Source of the DNA: an uncultured Treponema sp.
Lineage (GTDB): Bacteria > Spirochaetota > Spirochaetia > Treponematales > Treponemataceae
Direction: 5' to 3'
Assembly (NCBI GenBank): GCA_946411505.1
Contig: CAMKEG010000003.1
Coordinates: forward strand, 233,666-297,665
DNA: 64,000 bases
The position numbers were made by a program, and so were the translations under genes. Shown in pieces: positions 27,180 through 36,298 of this stretch. Below the pieces are notes generated by a model, which was not told the DNA's origin, did not search any database, and saw only the letters and a program-made list of their open reading frames with translations. The stretch's first letter is position 1, and each line of letters starts with the position of its first letter.

Positions 27180-28754
27180 CTAGCGCAAACCGCGCTTGCG
27201 GCGCAATATTTGCATGGCGATTTTGTCGCGGCTTAGGGCAAGAAGAAGAATTCCAAAAAGCCCAAAAACGGCCGCCGTCAAAGCGAGCGGGATTCCGTTC
27301 CCCAAAAGGCGGCCCATGCCTCCAAACTGGCGGACAAAAAATTTGTGGGCAACCCAGGCCGGAACGCTTGCGATGATTGAGAATGCGATAATCTTTAGCG
27401 AGTAAAAAATCGTTTGGTGGACGGCGGCCTTTACGTCTATCGCTTTTAGTTTTTTCAAAAAAGCGAAGAGCGCGATTGTGTTTACAAGGCTTGCCGCGCT
27501 AAGGGCAAAGGCGATTCCGCCGCCGCTCCATTTAAACGAAAGGGCAAAGGCAAGCGTTATGTTTACCGCAAAGCCGATGATGCCGGCCACGGTCGGAAGC
27601 TTTGTGTTTCCTTGCGCGTAAAAGGCAGGCGAGATTATTCTGTTTGCCGCGATGAAAAAGAGGCCGGCTATGTGAAAGCTAAAGGCGCGAAGGGTTAGGA
27701 TGACCGAGTTTTCGTCAAAGCGGCGGCTTTTGTAAACAAGCTGGATTATTTCGCGACCGGTCACAAGCGAGTAAAATGTTATCGGAATTGTTATCAGCGC
27801 GATTATTTTTACCGCCCACGTCAGCATCGAATTGTATTCCTCCCAGCGCTCGCTCTTTGCGTATGCCGAAAGGTCGGGCAGGATTACCGTTCCGATTGAA
27901 ACCGCAAAGACTCCCAAAATCAATTCCTGCAGTCTAAGCGAATATTGAAGGCTTGAAACGATTCCTTCTCCTGCGCGGCCCGCGAGCGCGGTGCTGACCA
28001 TGTCGTTTATTTGGTAGCTTGCCATTCCGATAATCGTCGGAACAATCAGCGCGACGACTTGCCGCGTTCCGGGATTGGTAAAGGCCTTCTTCAAGCCCAC
28101 AAAGCGAATCGGCCAGCCGGCCTTTGCCACAAAGGGAAGCTGGAATGCGGCCTGCAAAATTCCTCCGGCCAAAACGCCAACCGACATCGCGCGCGCGGGG
28201 TTTTCCATTTTTCGCGAAAGAATGTAGGTTCCAAAAATGACGCACAGATTAAAAAGAATCGGGGTGAAGCCCGACGGCAAGAAAATTTTTTCGCCGTTTA
28301 AAATTCCCTGAAAGCAGGCCGCCACTGAAATCACGAACAAGTAGGGGAACATTATGCGGGTAAGCAGGGCGGTTTCGGCAATCAGCGCCGCCTCGTCCGC
28401 CTTAAGGAAAATCCGCACGATGAAGGGCGCGACCAAGATTCCAAGGCTTACGACGCAGGCGGTCAAGAATGAAATTAAGGTGAACGTGGCTCGGACAAAT
28501 TCAAGAGTTTCTTCCTTGGATTTTTTGTTTTCCAAGTAGCCGCGGAATGTCGGAATGAAGGCCACCGAGATTGAGTTTTCGGCAAAAAGGCGGCGCAAAA
28601 GGTTGGGGATTAAAAAGGCTATTCCAAAAGCGTCGGCCAATGACGACGTTCCCAAAAAGCGCGCCTTTGTCATTTCGCGAACAAGGCCCAAAACGCGGGA
28701 GATTAGCGTCAAAAACGAAAGCTTGATTCCAGAGCTGACTAAATTTTTTTTCAT
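27180..28754 (-). CDS. murJ: Lipid II flippase MurJ
   Basis: Flips lipid II across the inner membrane for peptidoglycan synthesis. 524 residues with about 14 membrane helices, the length of the family. The N-terminus reads LISRVLGLVREMTKARFLG with the conserved Arg residues of the cavity, and the ENSISVAFIPTF and ADAFGIAFLIPNLLRRLFAE motifs are intact. The M24 gene follows after one base. The ATG lies six bases after a TAGAAT -10, so the mRNA should be leaderless. It shares a 36-base intergenic region with the divergent ACT gene. Confidence 0.95.
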   Translation of the reverse strand: MKKNLVSSGIKLSFLTLISRVLGLVREMTKARFLGTSSLADAFGIAFLIPNLLRRLFAENSISVAFIPTFRGYLENKKSKEETLEFVRATFTLISFLTACVVSLGILVAPFIVRIFLKADEAALIAETALLTRIMFPYLFVISVAACFQGILNGEKIFLPSGFTPILFNLCVIFGTYILSRKMENPARAMSVGVLAGGILQAAFQLPFVAKAGWPIRFVGLKKAFTNPGTRQVVALIVPTIIGMASYQINDMVSTALAGRAGEGIVSSLQYSLRLQELILGVFAVSIGTVILPDLSAYAKSERWEEYNSMLTWAVKIIALITIPITFYSLVTGREIIQLVYKSRRFDENSVILTLRAFSFHIAGLFFIAANRIISPAFYAQGNTKLPTVAGIIGFAVNITLAFALSFKWSGGGIAFALSAASLVNTIALFAFLKKLKAIDVKAAVHQTIFYSLKIIAFSIIASVPAWVAHKFFVRQFGGMGRLLGNGIPLALTAAVFGLFGILLLALSRDKIAMQILRRKRGLR

Positions 28755-28755
28755 G

Positions 28756-28789
28756 TTGCCATTCTAGCGCATTTTTTGTATAATGGCAA
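28756..28789. promoter_or_regulatory. Back-to-back overlapping promoters of murJ (-) and the ACT gene (+), both leaderless
   Basis: Plus strand: TTGCCA 28756-28761, 17 bases, TATAAT 28779-28784, seven bases to the ATG at 28792. Minus strand: TTGCCA 28789-28784, 17 bases, TAGAAT 28766-28761, six bases to the murJ ATG at 28754. The -35 of each overlaps the -10 of the other, so only one can be occupied at a time. Confidence 0.75.
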
Positions 28790-28791
28790 AT

Positions 28792-29061
28792 ATGAACGCG
28801 ATTATTACCGTAGTCGGCTCGGACAAAGTCGGCATCGTAGCCAAAGTCACAAGCTTTTTGTCGGAACATTCCGCCAACATCATCGACATCACCCAGTCAA
28901 TTTTGTCGGGCAATTTTGTCATGATGCTTATGGTCAACCTTGACAAGGCCGACCTTACAATCGACAGCTTTAGGGACAAGATGCTGGAATTGGGAAAGCA
29001 GATTGGCGTTGAAATCAACGTCATGAACGAGGCCGTCTTTTCCGCGATGCACCGGGTCTAA
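28792..29061 (+). CDS. ACT-domain protein (UPF0237 type)
   Basis: 89 residues, a single double-ACT-like unit starting MNAIITVVGSDKVGIVAKV, the family's N-terminus. An ATG at 28783 lies inside the -10 element and is rejected as a start. Related small proteins bind amino acids or formyl groups as regulators; the ligand here is unknown. The gene is divergent from murJ and ends before a family-B repeat. Confidence 0.88.
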   Translation: MNAIITVVGSDKVGIVAKVTSFLSEHSANIIDITQSILSGNFVMMLMVNLDKADLTIDSFRDKMLELGKQIGVEINVMNEAVFSAMHRV

Positions 29062-29090
29062 TAGCGCCAAGATTAACTGGATAAAGACAA

Positions 29091-29156
29091 AAATCGTTTG
29101 TTAGGCGCATAAGCGGCAACAAACGCGCTTGGTTCCGCGCGCGTTCAGCCGTACGC
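29091..29156 (+). repeat. Interspersed hairpin repeat, family B, copy 2
   Basis: Contains GGCGCATAAGCGGCAACA flanked by CGTTTGTT/AACAAACG, an 8-bp perfect stem, then CGCGCGTTCAGCCGTA, the copy-specific form of the right half. It lies between the ACT gene and the convergent dgt gene and could also end transcription. Confidence 0.55.
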
Positions 29157-29162
29157 ATTGAA

Positions 29163-30434
29163 TTAAAAGCTAATAATTTCTTCGTACAGGCCAATCGCGA
29201 ATTGGTCTGTCATTCCGCTGATGTATTCAATCAAGCATTTTTGCCAAGACTCGTCGTTTGTTATGTCAAAGACTTGGCTTGTGGCCCAGCGCAAAAGGCG
29301 TTTTCTGTCGGGCTGCTTTATCGGCGCGTAGTTGGTGTACTTTACGAGCCAGTCCTCAAAGTTTTCAAGAAGTTTGGGAAAGTGCCGCAAGGCGCTTGAA
29401 AGCCTGCCCCTCTGCGCGTAGACTTGCGTTCTCATCAAGACATTGTAAATCGTTTCTATCACATTCTTCGCGTAGTTTTGGAATTCCTTCAATCTCCAGT
29501 GCGTGTATATTTTTGAGTAGCTGAACTTGTGCAGCTCCACGATGAACTTAAAGTATTCGTCGCTAAAGGTGATTCCGCGCTCGGGGCTGCTTTGCTCGCA
29601 AAGGTCGACAATCATGTCGTTAATCAAGACTGTCGTGTTGACGGCCTTGCCGGACCTCAAGGCCTTGGCTCCCTTTCCTTCAAAGCCCAAGCTGCTTCCA
29701 ACGATGTCGCGGAGCATTCTGTAAGAGCCCATGTCCAAAATGTGGTAAGCGCGCGCGTCCTCCAAGTCGCGGCCAAGGAAGGAAATTTTGTCGGAAACTT
29801 TCACGACGCAGCCTTCCCAAGTGAAGGGCTGCAAAAGGCCCGGCCGCTTAATCGTGTAAAGGTCAATCGCGTCGTCGCGGGGAATGATTCCCTGTTGGTG
29901 GATTTCTCCGCAATGGCTTATAAGGCCGTCGCGGACAGCGTATGTAAGGTCAAGGTTTCTGTGGACGCCTTCGGGGTCGGAAAGCGTTTCGATGTAGTCG
30001 GCGAAAAAGAGGCTGTTGCGCTCGTGCCAAAATTTTTTGGGAGCGTTGGCGCCTTCCTTTTGCTTTAGGAGGGAATTGAGGCACTCCTCGCCAAAGTGGC
30101 CGAACGGCGCGTGGCCGATGTCGTGACCCAGGGCGATGGCCTTTGTAAGCTCCGTGTTAAGGCCAAGGTATTTTGAGATTGTCGTCGCCACGCTGGCCAC
30201 GTGCTGGACGTGCTCCATGCGCGTGCAAATGTGGTCGTTTTTCGGCGCGAAAAAAACTTGCGTCTTGTGCTTTAGGCGGCTGTAGGCCTGGCAGTGCAAG
30301 ATGCGGGTGTAGTCGCGCTCAAATTCGCTTCGGATGTCGTTTCCGCGGCCGTAAAGGGCCGACTGCCTGCGGACGGCCGCTTCCCATTTAGGGCTGCCTT
30401 CGACCGTCGTGGCGTTTTTAAATGAGCCCTTCAT
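29163..30434 (-). CDS. dgt: Deoxyguanosinetriphosphate triphosphohydrolase-like protein
   Basis: 423 residues. HD-superfamily dNTPase that splits dNTPs into nucleoside and triphosphate. The N-terminus has RQSALYGRGNDIRSEFERDYTRILHCQAYSRLKHKTQVF (in pieces), the metal-binding His is in RMEHVQHVA, and the HD pair is in ALGHDIGHAPFGHFGEE. The length fits the long type 1 subfamily. It is the last gene of a three-gene unit with the Hpt and HD-GYP proteins (six-base gap), an unusual partner set. Confidence 0.93.
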   Translation of the reverse strand: MKGSFKNATTVEGSPKWEAAVRRQSALYGRGNDIRSEFERDYTRILHCQAYSRLKHKTQVFFAPKNDHICTRMEHVQHVASVATTISKYLGLNTELTKAIALGHDIGHAPFGHFGEECLNSLLKQKEGANAPKKFWHERNSLFFADYIETLSDPEGVHRNLDLTYAVRDGLISHCGEIHQQGIIPRDDAIDLYTIKRPGLLQPFTWEGCVVKVSDKISFLGRDLEDARAYHILDMGSYRMLRDIVGSSLGFEGKGAKALRSGKAVNTTVLINDMIVDLCEQSSPERGITFSDEYFKFIVELHKFSYSKIYTHWRLKEFQNYAKNVIETIYNVLMRTQVYAQRGRLSSALRHFPKLLENFEDWLVKYTNYAPIKQPDRKRLLRWATSQVFDITNDESWQKCLIEYISGMTDQFAIGLYEEIISF

Positions 30435-30440
30435 TCCGCG

Positions 30441-31505
30441 CTATTTTTCCAAAATTATTTTTTCAAATTCCGCCGCGGCTTTTTTGAGGCATTCAATCAA
30501 GTCGGGGTTGAATGTTCCGCACTCGCCGTCCAAAATCATTTGAACGGCCTTTTCGTGGCTGTAAGCCTGCTTGTAGACGCGCGTGGAAATCAAGACGTCG
30601 TAGGCTTCGGCAAGGCCGGCCAGTTGCGCGCTGATTGGAATTTGATTTTCCTTTAGGCCGTCGGGGTAGCCTTTTCCGTCCCAGCGCTCCATGTGGCTTC
30701 GGCAAATTTCCTTCGCGAAGGTGTAGAAGGGTTCCGGAATTCCCTGAACCCTGTTCAAGAGCTTTGCTCCGTAAGTCGGCGCGACTTGGATTTCCGCCAT
30801 TTCTTCTGGCGGCAAGTTGCCGGCCTTTGCCAAAATTTCCTCGCGGACAAAAATTTTTCCGACGTCGTGCAGGACGCTTGCGTTGGCGATTGCGTCGATT
30901 ATGTCGTCCTTTAGGCCGAACTCAGGGTGCTGCAAGGCGAATTCCTTTGTAAGCGCGCGGGTCATTTTTCGGACGCGGTTGACATGCTCGCTTTCTCCGA
31001 CGCTGCGGCTTTCTATCGATTCGCAAATCTGGCCGATAAGGGCGCCTACCGCTTGGTTCAAGTCTTTGCGCTGCATCGCCAAAAGCTGATCGATTTGAAC
31101 TACGTCGGAATCGCTTTGGCGCTTGGCCTCAAAGTATTCAATCATGTTTTGCACGCGGCGCTTTATTATCATCAAGTTGAATGGCTTGGGAATAACGTCA
31201 ACCGCGCCGTAGTCGTACGCGCGCTCGATGACGGCGCTTGTCGCGTCGGTTGTAATCAAGAACACCGGAATCTTTTGAATCAGGGAGCTGATGTTCAATT
31301 CCTGCAAAACGGCGAAGCCGTCCATCTCCGGCATGATGATGTCAAGGAATACGGCGGAAATTTCGTCTTGGTTTTCCTTGATTTTTTTCAAGCCAAGGGC
31401 TCCGTTCTCCGCTTCGAGAACTTCATAGTCGTTTTTAAAGGCTTCCTTTAGAATGACGCGGTTCAACTCAACGTCGTCAATCACCATTACTTTTTTCTTT
31501 CCCAT
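30441..31505 (-). CDS. Response regulator with HD-GYP output domain
   Basis: About 354 residues. The receiver domain (about 1-120) has the acidic pair in MVIDDVE, the phospho-Asp in FLDIIMPEMDG and the Lys in VIPKPF. The HD-GYP domain (about 165-340) shows LHDVGK, HMERWDGKGYPDGL and LAEAYDVLIS; the usual HHE is HME. It should hydrolyse c-di-GMP in answer to phosphorylation. Its start overlaps the Hpt stop; a GTG at 31511 and the ATG at 31505 are both possible after the GGAGG site. No histidine kinase is encoded nearby, so phosphate probably reaches it through Hpt. Confidence 0.88.
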   Translation of the reverse strand: MGKKKVMVIDDVELNRVILKEAFKNDYEVLEAENGALGLKKIKENQDEISAVFLDIIMPEMDGFAVLQELNISSLIQKIPVFLITTDATSAVIERAYDYGAVDVIPKPFNLMIIKRRVQNMIEYFEAKRQSDSDVVQIDQLLAMQRKDLNQAVGALIGQICESIESRSVGESEHVNRVRKMTRALTKEFALQHPEFGLKDDIIDAIANASVLHDVGKIFVREEILAKAGNLPPEEMAEIQVAPTYGAKLLNRVQGIPEPFYTFAKEICRSHMERWDGKGYPDGLKENQIPISAQLAGLAEAYDVLISTRVYKQAYSHEKAVQMILDGECGTFNPDLIECLKKAAAEFEKIILEK

Positions 31506-31507
31506 AT

Positions 31508-31858
31508 TCACTCAACCTCCGATAATGTTTTGCATACATTGTCCAATTCCGTCAAGACAAGAGGAATTCCGGAACGCGCTCCGTCATAATCCTTGGCCCT
31601 GATTGCCGTGACAACTTGCGAACACGCCTTGAACAAAGGCTCAAAGCCAAAGTTTCCGCTAGTTCCTTTTAGCGTGTGGACGTCAGCAAGTATTTTGTCC
31701 CAATCTTCCGTTTGGCAGGAACTTCTCACCGCTTCAATTGTGGCGTCCTCGGGAAATTTCTTTAGGAACATTTCCAAAAATTCTTGGTTGCCCGAAAAGC
31801 GCTCCAAAGTTTCGTCAGGCTTGGAAATCAACTTTTGTATTGCTTCACTTATTGTCAT
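31508..31858 (-). CDS. Histidine phosphotransfer (Hpt) protein
   Basis: 116 residues, all-helical, with the phospho-His in DVHTLKGTSGNFG (about residue 61-62). The role is to relay phosphate from a hybrid kinase to a receiver, most likely the HD-GYP regulator encoded immediately downstream. Six bases separate its ATG from a TAAAAT -10, with TGGACA 17 bases further up, so the transcript of the operon should start at the A of the ATG. Confidence 0.85.
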   Translation of the reverse strand: MTISEAIQKLISKPDETLERFSGNQEFLEMFLKKFPEDATIEAVRSSCQTEDWDKILADVHTLKGTSGNFGFEPLFKACSQVVTAIRAKDYDGARSGIPLVLTELDNVCKTLSEVE

Positions 31859-31894
31859 TCTTTTATTTTAGCGCGGTTTTGCCGATTTGTCCAA

Positions 31895-34800
31895 TTATTT
31901 TTGCGCGTTCATAATAAGCATTTGCAGGCGGTTCTCGATGTTGGCGAAGCTTACGTCGGGGTCGTAGTCCAGCGGCAAAATCTGCGTGTCGGGGTAGAGC
32001 TCCTTCAGCTTTTTGGTCACGCCGCGGCCGATGATGTGGTTGGGCAAACAGCCGAAGGGCTGCAAAATGATGAAGTTCTTGCAGCCTTCCTCCGCGTAGT
32101 GGATTATTTCGCCGGGAATCAAGATTCCTTCGCCCGAGTCAAATGTATGGTAAATTATTCCGTCGCTTCCCTTGGCTATTTCGCTGAGGCGCGCGGCTTT
32201 TTTGTAAAGGGGGTGGCCGCAAGCGATTTTGTCCGTCCAATGGTGGGCGATTTCAAAGAACTCGTTGGTTACGGCCATCATCGCCTTTTCGCCAAGAGGC
32301 CGGGTCAAGTCGTTTTCCTTTATTTGCGCGTTTTGGGCAAAATAATTTTTTTGGATTACGTCGGCCATGCGCGCCTCGATAATTTCAAAGCCGTTTTTCT
32401 CAAGATACAATTCGATGTCGTGGTTGGCGCCCGGATGGAAATTCAAAAGGTATTCGCCGACGATTAAAACGCGCGGACGCAAAACGCTCCTGTCGTATTC
32501 AATCTCCTTCATGGCTTCGACAGCCTTCGCGAATCCCTTCTTTATTCCGCCGATGCCTTTTCCGATTCCGTCGACGATATAGTCCATGCCTTTTTCAAAG
32601 GCCGCGTCCGCGCTTCCCTTGACCTTTTCGTATGGACGAATTTTTCGCAAAAGCTCCTCCATCACGTCAATCATCGGAAGGGCCGTGGCAAGTTTAAGGG
32701 AGCTTGCTAGGTTCATCTTAAAGCCCGGGTGCAGCTGGTGGTAGTCCTTGTCGTCGTTTGTCACGATGGCGATGTCCTTGTAGCCCGCGTCGTCAAGAGC
32801 CTTTCGCAAGAGCGCCGCGTAGTGGGTCAGGCGGCAGTCGCCGATGTATTTTCCCGTGGCGATGGCCACTTGCGCGTTGTCGTACTTTCCGCTTTGGAGC
32901 GCGTCGAGCGCCTCGCCGATTACGATTTGCGCCGGGAAGCAAATGTCGTTGTGGACGTATTTTTTTCCTAGCGCTATCGCGTTTTCGCGGCCCACTTCCA
33001 AAGGAACGGCCTTGAGGCCTTGCGTGGCGAGCGCCGCGGCCATGATTCGGCTAAAGGCGTGCGAGGTGTTTGGAACCAAGACTATTTTTTCCCTTGCGTC
33101 CGCCTTGGTGAACTTTACCTTGTATGGGTCTTCCAAGTCGCGCGGCGCCTCTTCCTTTCCGGCCTCGCGCTTCATTTGAATTGTTTGGGCGAATGAGCGG
33201 ACGCGGATTCTAAGCGGCCCTTGCACGTCGCTTTCGTCCATCTTTAGAACAAGCGGGCTCTTTCCCGAAATTTCTTTCATCAAGCGGACGATTTCGTCGC
33301 TAAGGTAGGCGTCGTGGCCGCAGCCAAAGCTTACAAACTGAACGTATTCCAAGGCCGGGTGCTCGGCCGCGATAATCGCCGAACTTATCATTCGCGCGTG
33401 GAAATTGTTGACGATTTCCAAACGGCTCTTGCTTAAGTCCACCTGCTCTATGCCCGGAACGGAGTCCACGGTCAAAACAGGAATTCCCAATTGCGTGAAC
33501 AAGTCGGGAAGGCTGTGGTTTACAAGCGGGTCGTTTTGGTAAGGGCGCGAGGCCAGGACCACCGCGTACTTGTTGTTGGCCGTGACGTCGTTTATGATTT
33601 CTTGAGCGGCGTCCTGCAGCGCCTTGTGGAATTCCTTCATCGCCAAGTCGGCGTAGTGAATCGCCCTGTCCACGCGGAATTTTGAAAGGCCGAAACTTTT
33701 TATGAAGTATTCTTCCAACTGGCGGTTTCTGTCCTTGTCGTTGTACCAAAAGAAAATCGGGTCGTCAAACGGAATGCCCCAGCGCTTTTGCGGATTGTCG
33801 GAATTTTGTATTACCCAAGAGTAGCCTTTGACTATCGCGCACATGTAGCGGCTTGTGTTCTCTGTGTTTTGCGACTCATAGGTGGCCACAATCGGCATGA
33901 AAATTCTGTCCACGCCTTTTTTGGCCAAGTTGCGAAGGTGGCCGTGGACAAGCTTTGCCGGAAAGCAAACGGTGTCGCTTGCCACCGCGTTAAGGCCGTC
34001 CTCGTACATCTTGCGGTTTGAAAGGTCTGAAAGCTTTACGTCAAAGCCCATCGAGCGCAAGAGCGTTGTCCAAAAGGGCGCGGTTTCCCAAAAACTAAGG
34101 ACGCGCGGAAGGCCAAAAGTGATTCCGCGCTTTTTTGCGTGGCGGCTGATTCTGTAGTCCTTGAACAAAAGTTCCTGGCGCAATTTAAAAAGGTTTGGCG
34201 CCTTTTGGATTTTTTGTTCCTTTATTTGTTCGACTACGGCCGCGTCCTTGGGGTCGCCCAAAATTTCTCCGCGCTCGCAGCGGTTGTTGGTTATGAGCCG
34301 CGCGCCGTTGGAAAATTTTACAAGAGTGCGCTTGCAGTGGTTGGCGCAGAAGGGGCAAATTACGTTTGTCTCCTGCTCGTATGAAAAACCGTCCAGCGCG
34401 TCAAGGCCGATAAAGCTTGTGGCTTCCCCGGACTTTTCCATTTTTTCTTTTGTCAAAAGCGCCGCTCCTATCGCTCCCATGATGCCGGGGTAGGGCGCGC
34501 GGTAGACTTCCTTTCCTGTGTACTCTTCCATCGCGCGCAAGACCGCGTCGTTTTGGAAGGTTCCGCCTTGGACTACGATTTTCTTTCCAAGCGAGTCTAT
34601 GTTGGAAACGCGGATTACTTTTGTGAACACGTTTTGGATTATCGAGCGGCAAAGGCCAGCCATTATGTCTTGGGGAAGCTTTCCGTTCCTCTGCTCGGTC
34701 ACGATGGAACTGGTCATAAAGACCGTGCAGCGGCTTCCCAAAATCGCGGGGCTCTTTGAATCAAAGGCGGCCGCGGCGATGTCCTGCACTTTTATGCCAA

Positions 34801-36238
34801 GCGTGTCGGCGAAATTTTGCAAAAAGCTTCCGCAGCCCGACGAGCAGGCTTCGTTTACAAGAATGTTCGTGATGATTCCGCCAGAAAGCCAAATGGCCTT
34901 CATGTCCTGGCCGCCGATGTCAAGGATAAAGTCCGCGTCGCCGATGTAGTGGCTTGCCGCCTTTGCGTGGGCGACAGTTTCGACAACGTGATAGTCGGTG
35001 TTGAAGGCCTTGTTGAACAAAAGCTCTCCGTAGCCGGTTGAGCCCGCGCCCAAAATTTTTAGGTCGACGCCCTGCGCCTTGTATCTCTCGCGCATTTCGA
35101 TAAGCGCTTTTTTTGCGACGACAAGCGGGTCGCCTTCGTTCCCCGCGTAGAACCAGTCGATGATTTTTTTGTCTTCGTCAAGGAGGACAAATTTTGTCGT
35201 CGTTGAGCCGGAATCTATTCCAAGGTAGGCGCGCACGGACTCGCCGGGCGCGAAAGTGTAAACCTTGGGGCGTTTTTTTTCGTGGCGCTTGAAGAACTTT
35301 TCCTTTTCTTCATCGCTGTCAAAGAAGGGCTTGGCTCCGGCGGAAATTTCTTGCTTTTTGGAAAGGTCTTCCTCCAAAAGGCTTATAAGGTCAGCCAAGG
35401 ACTTCTTTTGCTCAAAGCGCGCGAACAAGTCGTCAAGAGAAAGCGCCGCGCCCAAGGCTATTATCGTCTCGGGATGCTCGGGGATTATGACTTGGTCGGG
35501 CGCAAGGTTCAAGCGCTCCACAAAAACCTTTACCAAGGTTTTGTTGAAGGTAAGAGGGCCGCCCTCAAAGGCAACCGGCGCCAAAATGTCAAGGCCCTGG
35601 CTTAGGCCGCCGATTGTCTGCTTGGCGATTGCGTGAAAGGCGCTTAGGGCCAAGTCTTCCTTCGCTATGCCGGAATTTAAAAGCGGCTGGATGTCGGTCT
35701 TTGCGTAAACGCCGCAGCGGCCCGAAATGTCGTAGACGCACTTTCCGCGCGAGGCGACGTTGTCAAAGTCCTCGATGGGAACTTTTAGGATTGAAGCGAC
35801 TTCGTCGATGAAGGCTCCTGTTCCGCCCGCGCAGCTTCCGTTCATTCTCATGTCGCGGGTCTTTAGCTGGCCGTCCTCGCGGCTAAAGAAAATCATTTTT
35901 GCGTCTTGGCCGCCAAGCTCGATGGCCGTGTTTACGTTGGGGTAGTTTTTTTTGAGAGCGATGGAATTCGCGACGACTTCCTGGACAAAGGGAAGGCCCA
36001 AAATTTTAGCTATGGGCTTTGAGCCGCTCCCTGTCATCGCGATTTTAAACGGCTTTGAGGGGCGCAATTCTTTTATCGTGTTGAGCGCGTCCAAAACGCT
36101 TTTCTTTTGCGCTGCGTGGTGCCGCTTGTATTGCGAGTGGAGAATTTTTTGCGCGACATTGTCGTAAATTACAAGCTTTGTGGTCGTTGAGCCGATGTCA
36201 ATTCCCGCCCAAAGAGTTTCGTCTTCAAGTAGTGCCAT
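31895..36238 (-). CDS. Giant acyl-CoA dehydratase activase-related protein (two BcrAD/BadFG ATPase domains plus DUF2229)
   Basis: 1447 residues. Two ASKHA ATPase domains occur in tandem: WAGIDIGSTTTKLVIYD near residue 11 and AYLGIDSGSTTTKFVLLDED near residue 340, each with a Gly/Cys segment (GSCAGGTGAFIDE; ACSSGCGSFLQ) of the kind that bridges a [4Fe-4S] cluster between activase subunits. A Cys pattern VICPFCANHCKR (about 650) precedes the DUF2229/dehydratase-like half, ending with NHIIGRG and YDPDVSFAN. Relatives power difficult reductions in 2-hydroxyacyl-CoA dehydratases and benzoyl-CoA reductases; the large fused type is widespread in anaerobes and its substrate is unknown. A TATAAT ends seven bases before the ATG. 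Confidence 0.85.
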   Translation of the reverse strand: MALLEDETLWAGIDIGSTTTKLVIYDNVAQKILHSQYKRHHAAQKKSVLDALNTIKELRPSKPFKIAMTGSGSKPIAKILGLPFVQEVVANSIALKKNYPNVNTAIELGGQDAKMIFFSREDGQLKTRDMRMNGSCAGGTGAFIDEVASILKVPIEDFDNVASRGKCVYDISGRCGVYAKTDIQPLLNSGIAKEDLALSAFHAIAKQTIGGLSQGLDILAPVAFEGGPLTFNKTLVKVFVERLNLAPDQVIIPEHPETIIALGAALSLDDLFARFEQKKSLADLISLLEEDLSKKQEISAGAKPFFDSDEEKEKFFKRHEKKRPKVYTFAPGESVRAYLGIDSGSTTTKFVLLDEDKKIIDWFYAGNEGDPLVVAKKALIEMRERYKAQGVDLKILGAGSTGYGELLFNKAFNTDYHVVETVAHAKAASHYIGDADFILDIGGQDMKAIWLSGGIITNILVNEACSSGCGSFLQNFADTLGIKVQDIAAAAFDSKSPAILGSRCTVFMTSSIVTEQRNGKLPQDIMAGLCRSIIQNVFTKVIRVSNIDSLGKKIVVQGGTFQNDAVLRAMEEYTGKEVYRAPYPGIMGAIGAALLTKEKMEKSGEATSFIGLDALDGFSYEQETNVICPFCANHCKRTLVKFSNGARLITNNRCERGEILGDPKDAAVVEQIKEQKIQKAPNLFKLRQELLFKDYRISRHAKKRGITFGLPRVLSFWETAPFWTTLLRSMGFDVKLSDLSNRKMYEDGLNAVASDTVCFPAKLVHGHLRNLAKKGVDRIFMPIVATYESQNTENTSRYMCAIVKGYSWVIQNSDNPQKRWGIPFDDPIFFWYNDKDRNRQLEEYFIKSFGLSKFRVDRAIHYADLAMKEFHKALQDAAQEIINDVTANNKYAVVLASRPYQNDPLVNHSLPDLFTQLGIPVLTVDSVPGIEQVDLSKSRLEIVNNFHARMISSAIIAAEHPALEYVQFVSFGCGHDAYLSDEIVRLMKEISGKSPLVLKMDESDVQGPLRIRVRSFAQTIQMKREAGKEEAPRDLEDPYKVKFTKADAREKIVLVPNTSHAFSRIMAAALATQGLKAVPLEVGRENAIALGKKYVHNDICFPAQIVIGEALDALQSGKYDNAQVAIATGKYIGDCRLTHYAALLRKALDDAGYKDIAIVTNDDKDYHQLHPGFKMNLASSLKLATALPMIDVMEELLRKIRPYEKVKGSADAAFEKGMDYIVDGIGKGIGGIKKGFAKAVEAMKEIEYDRSVLRPRVLIVGEYLLNFHPGANHDIELYLEKNGFEIIEARMADVIQKNYFAQNAQIKENDLTRPLGEKAMMAVTNEFFEIAHHWTDKIACGHPLYKKAARLSEIAKGSDGIIYHTFDSGEGILIPGEIIHYAEEGCKNFIILQPFGCLPNHIIGRGVTKKLKELYPDTQILPLDYDPDVSFANIENRLQMLIMNAQK

Positions 36239-36298
36239 TCTTTCTATTATAAAGGAGCTTTTGAAAAAAGTAAAGGGAGCGCGCTATTCCGGACTGGG

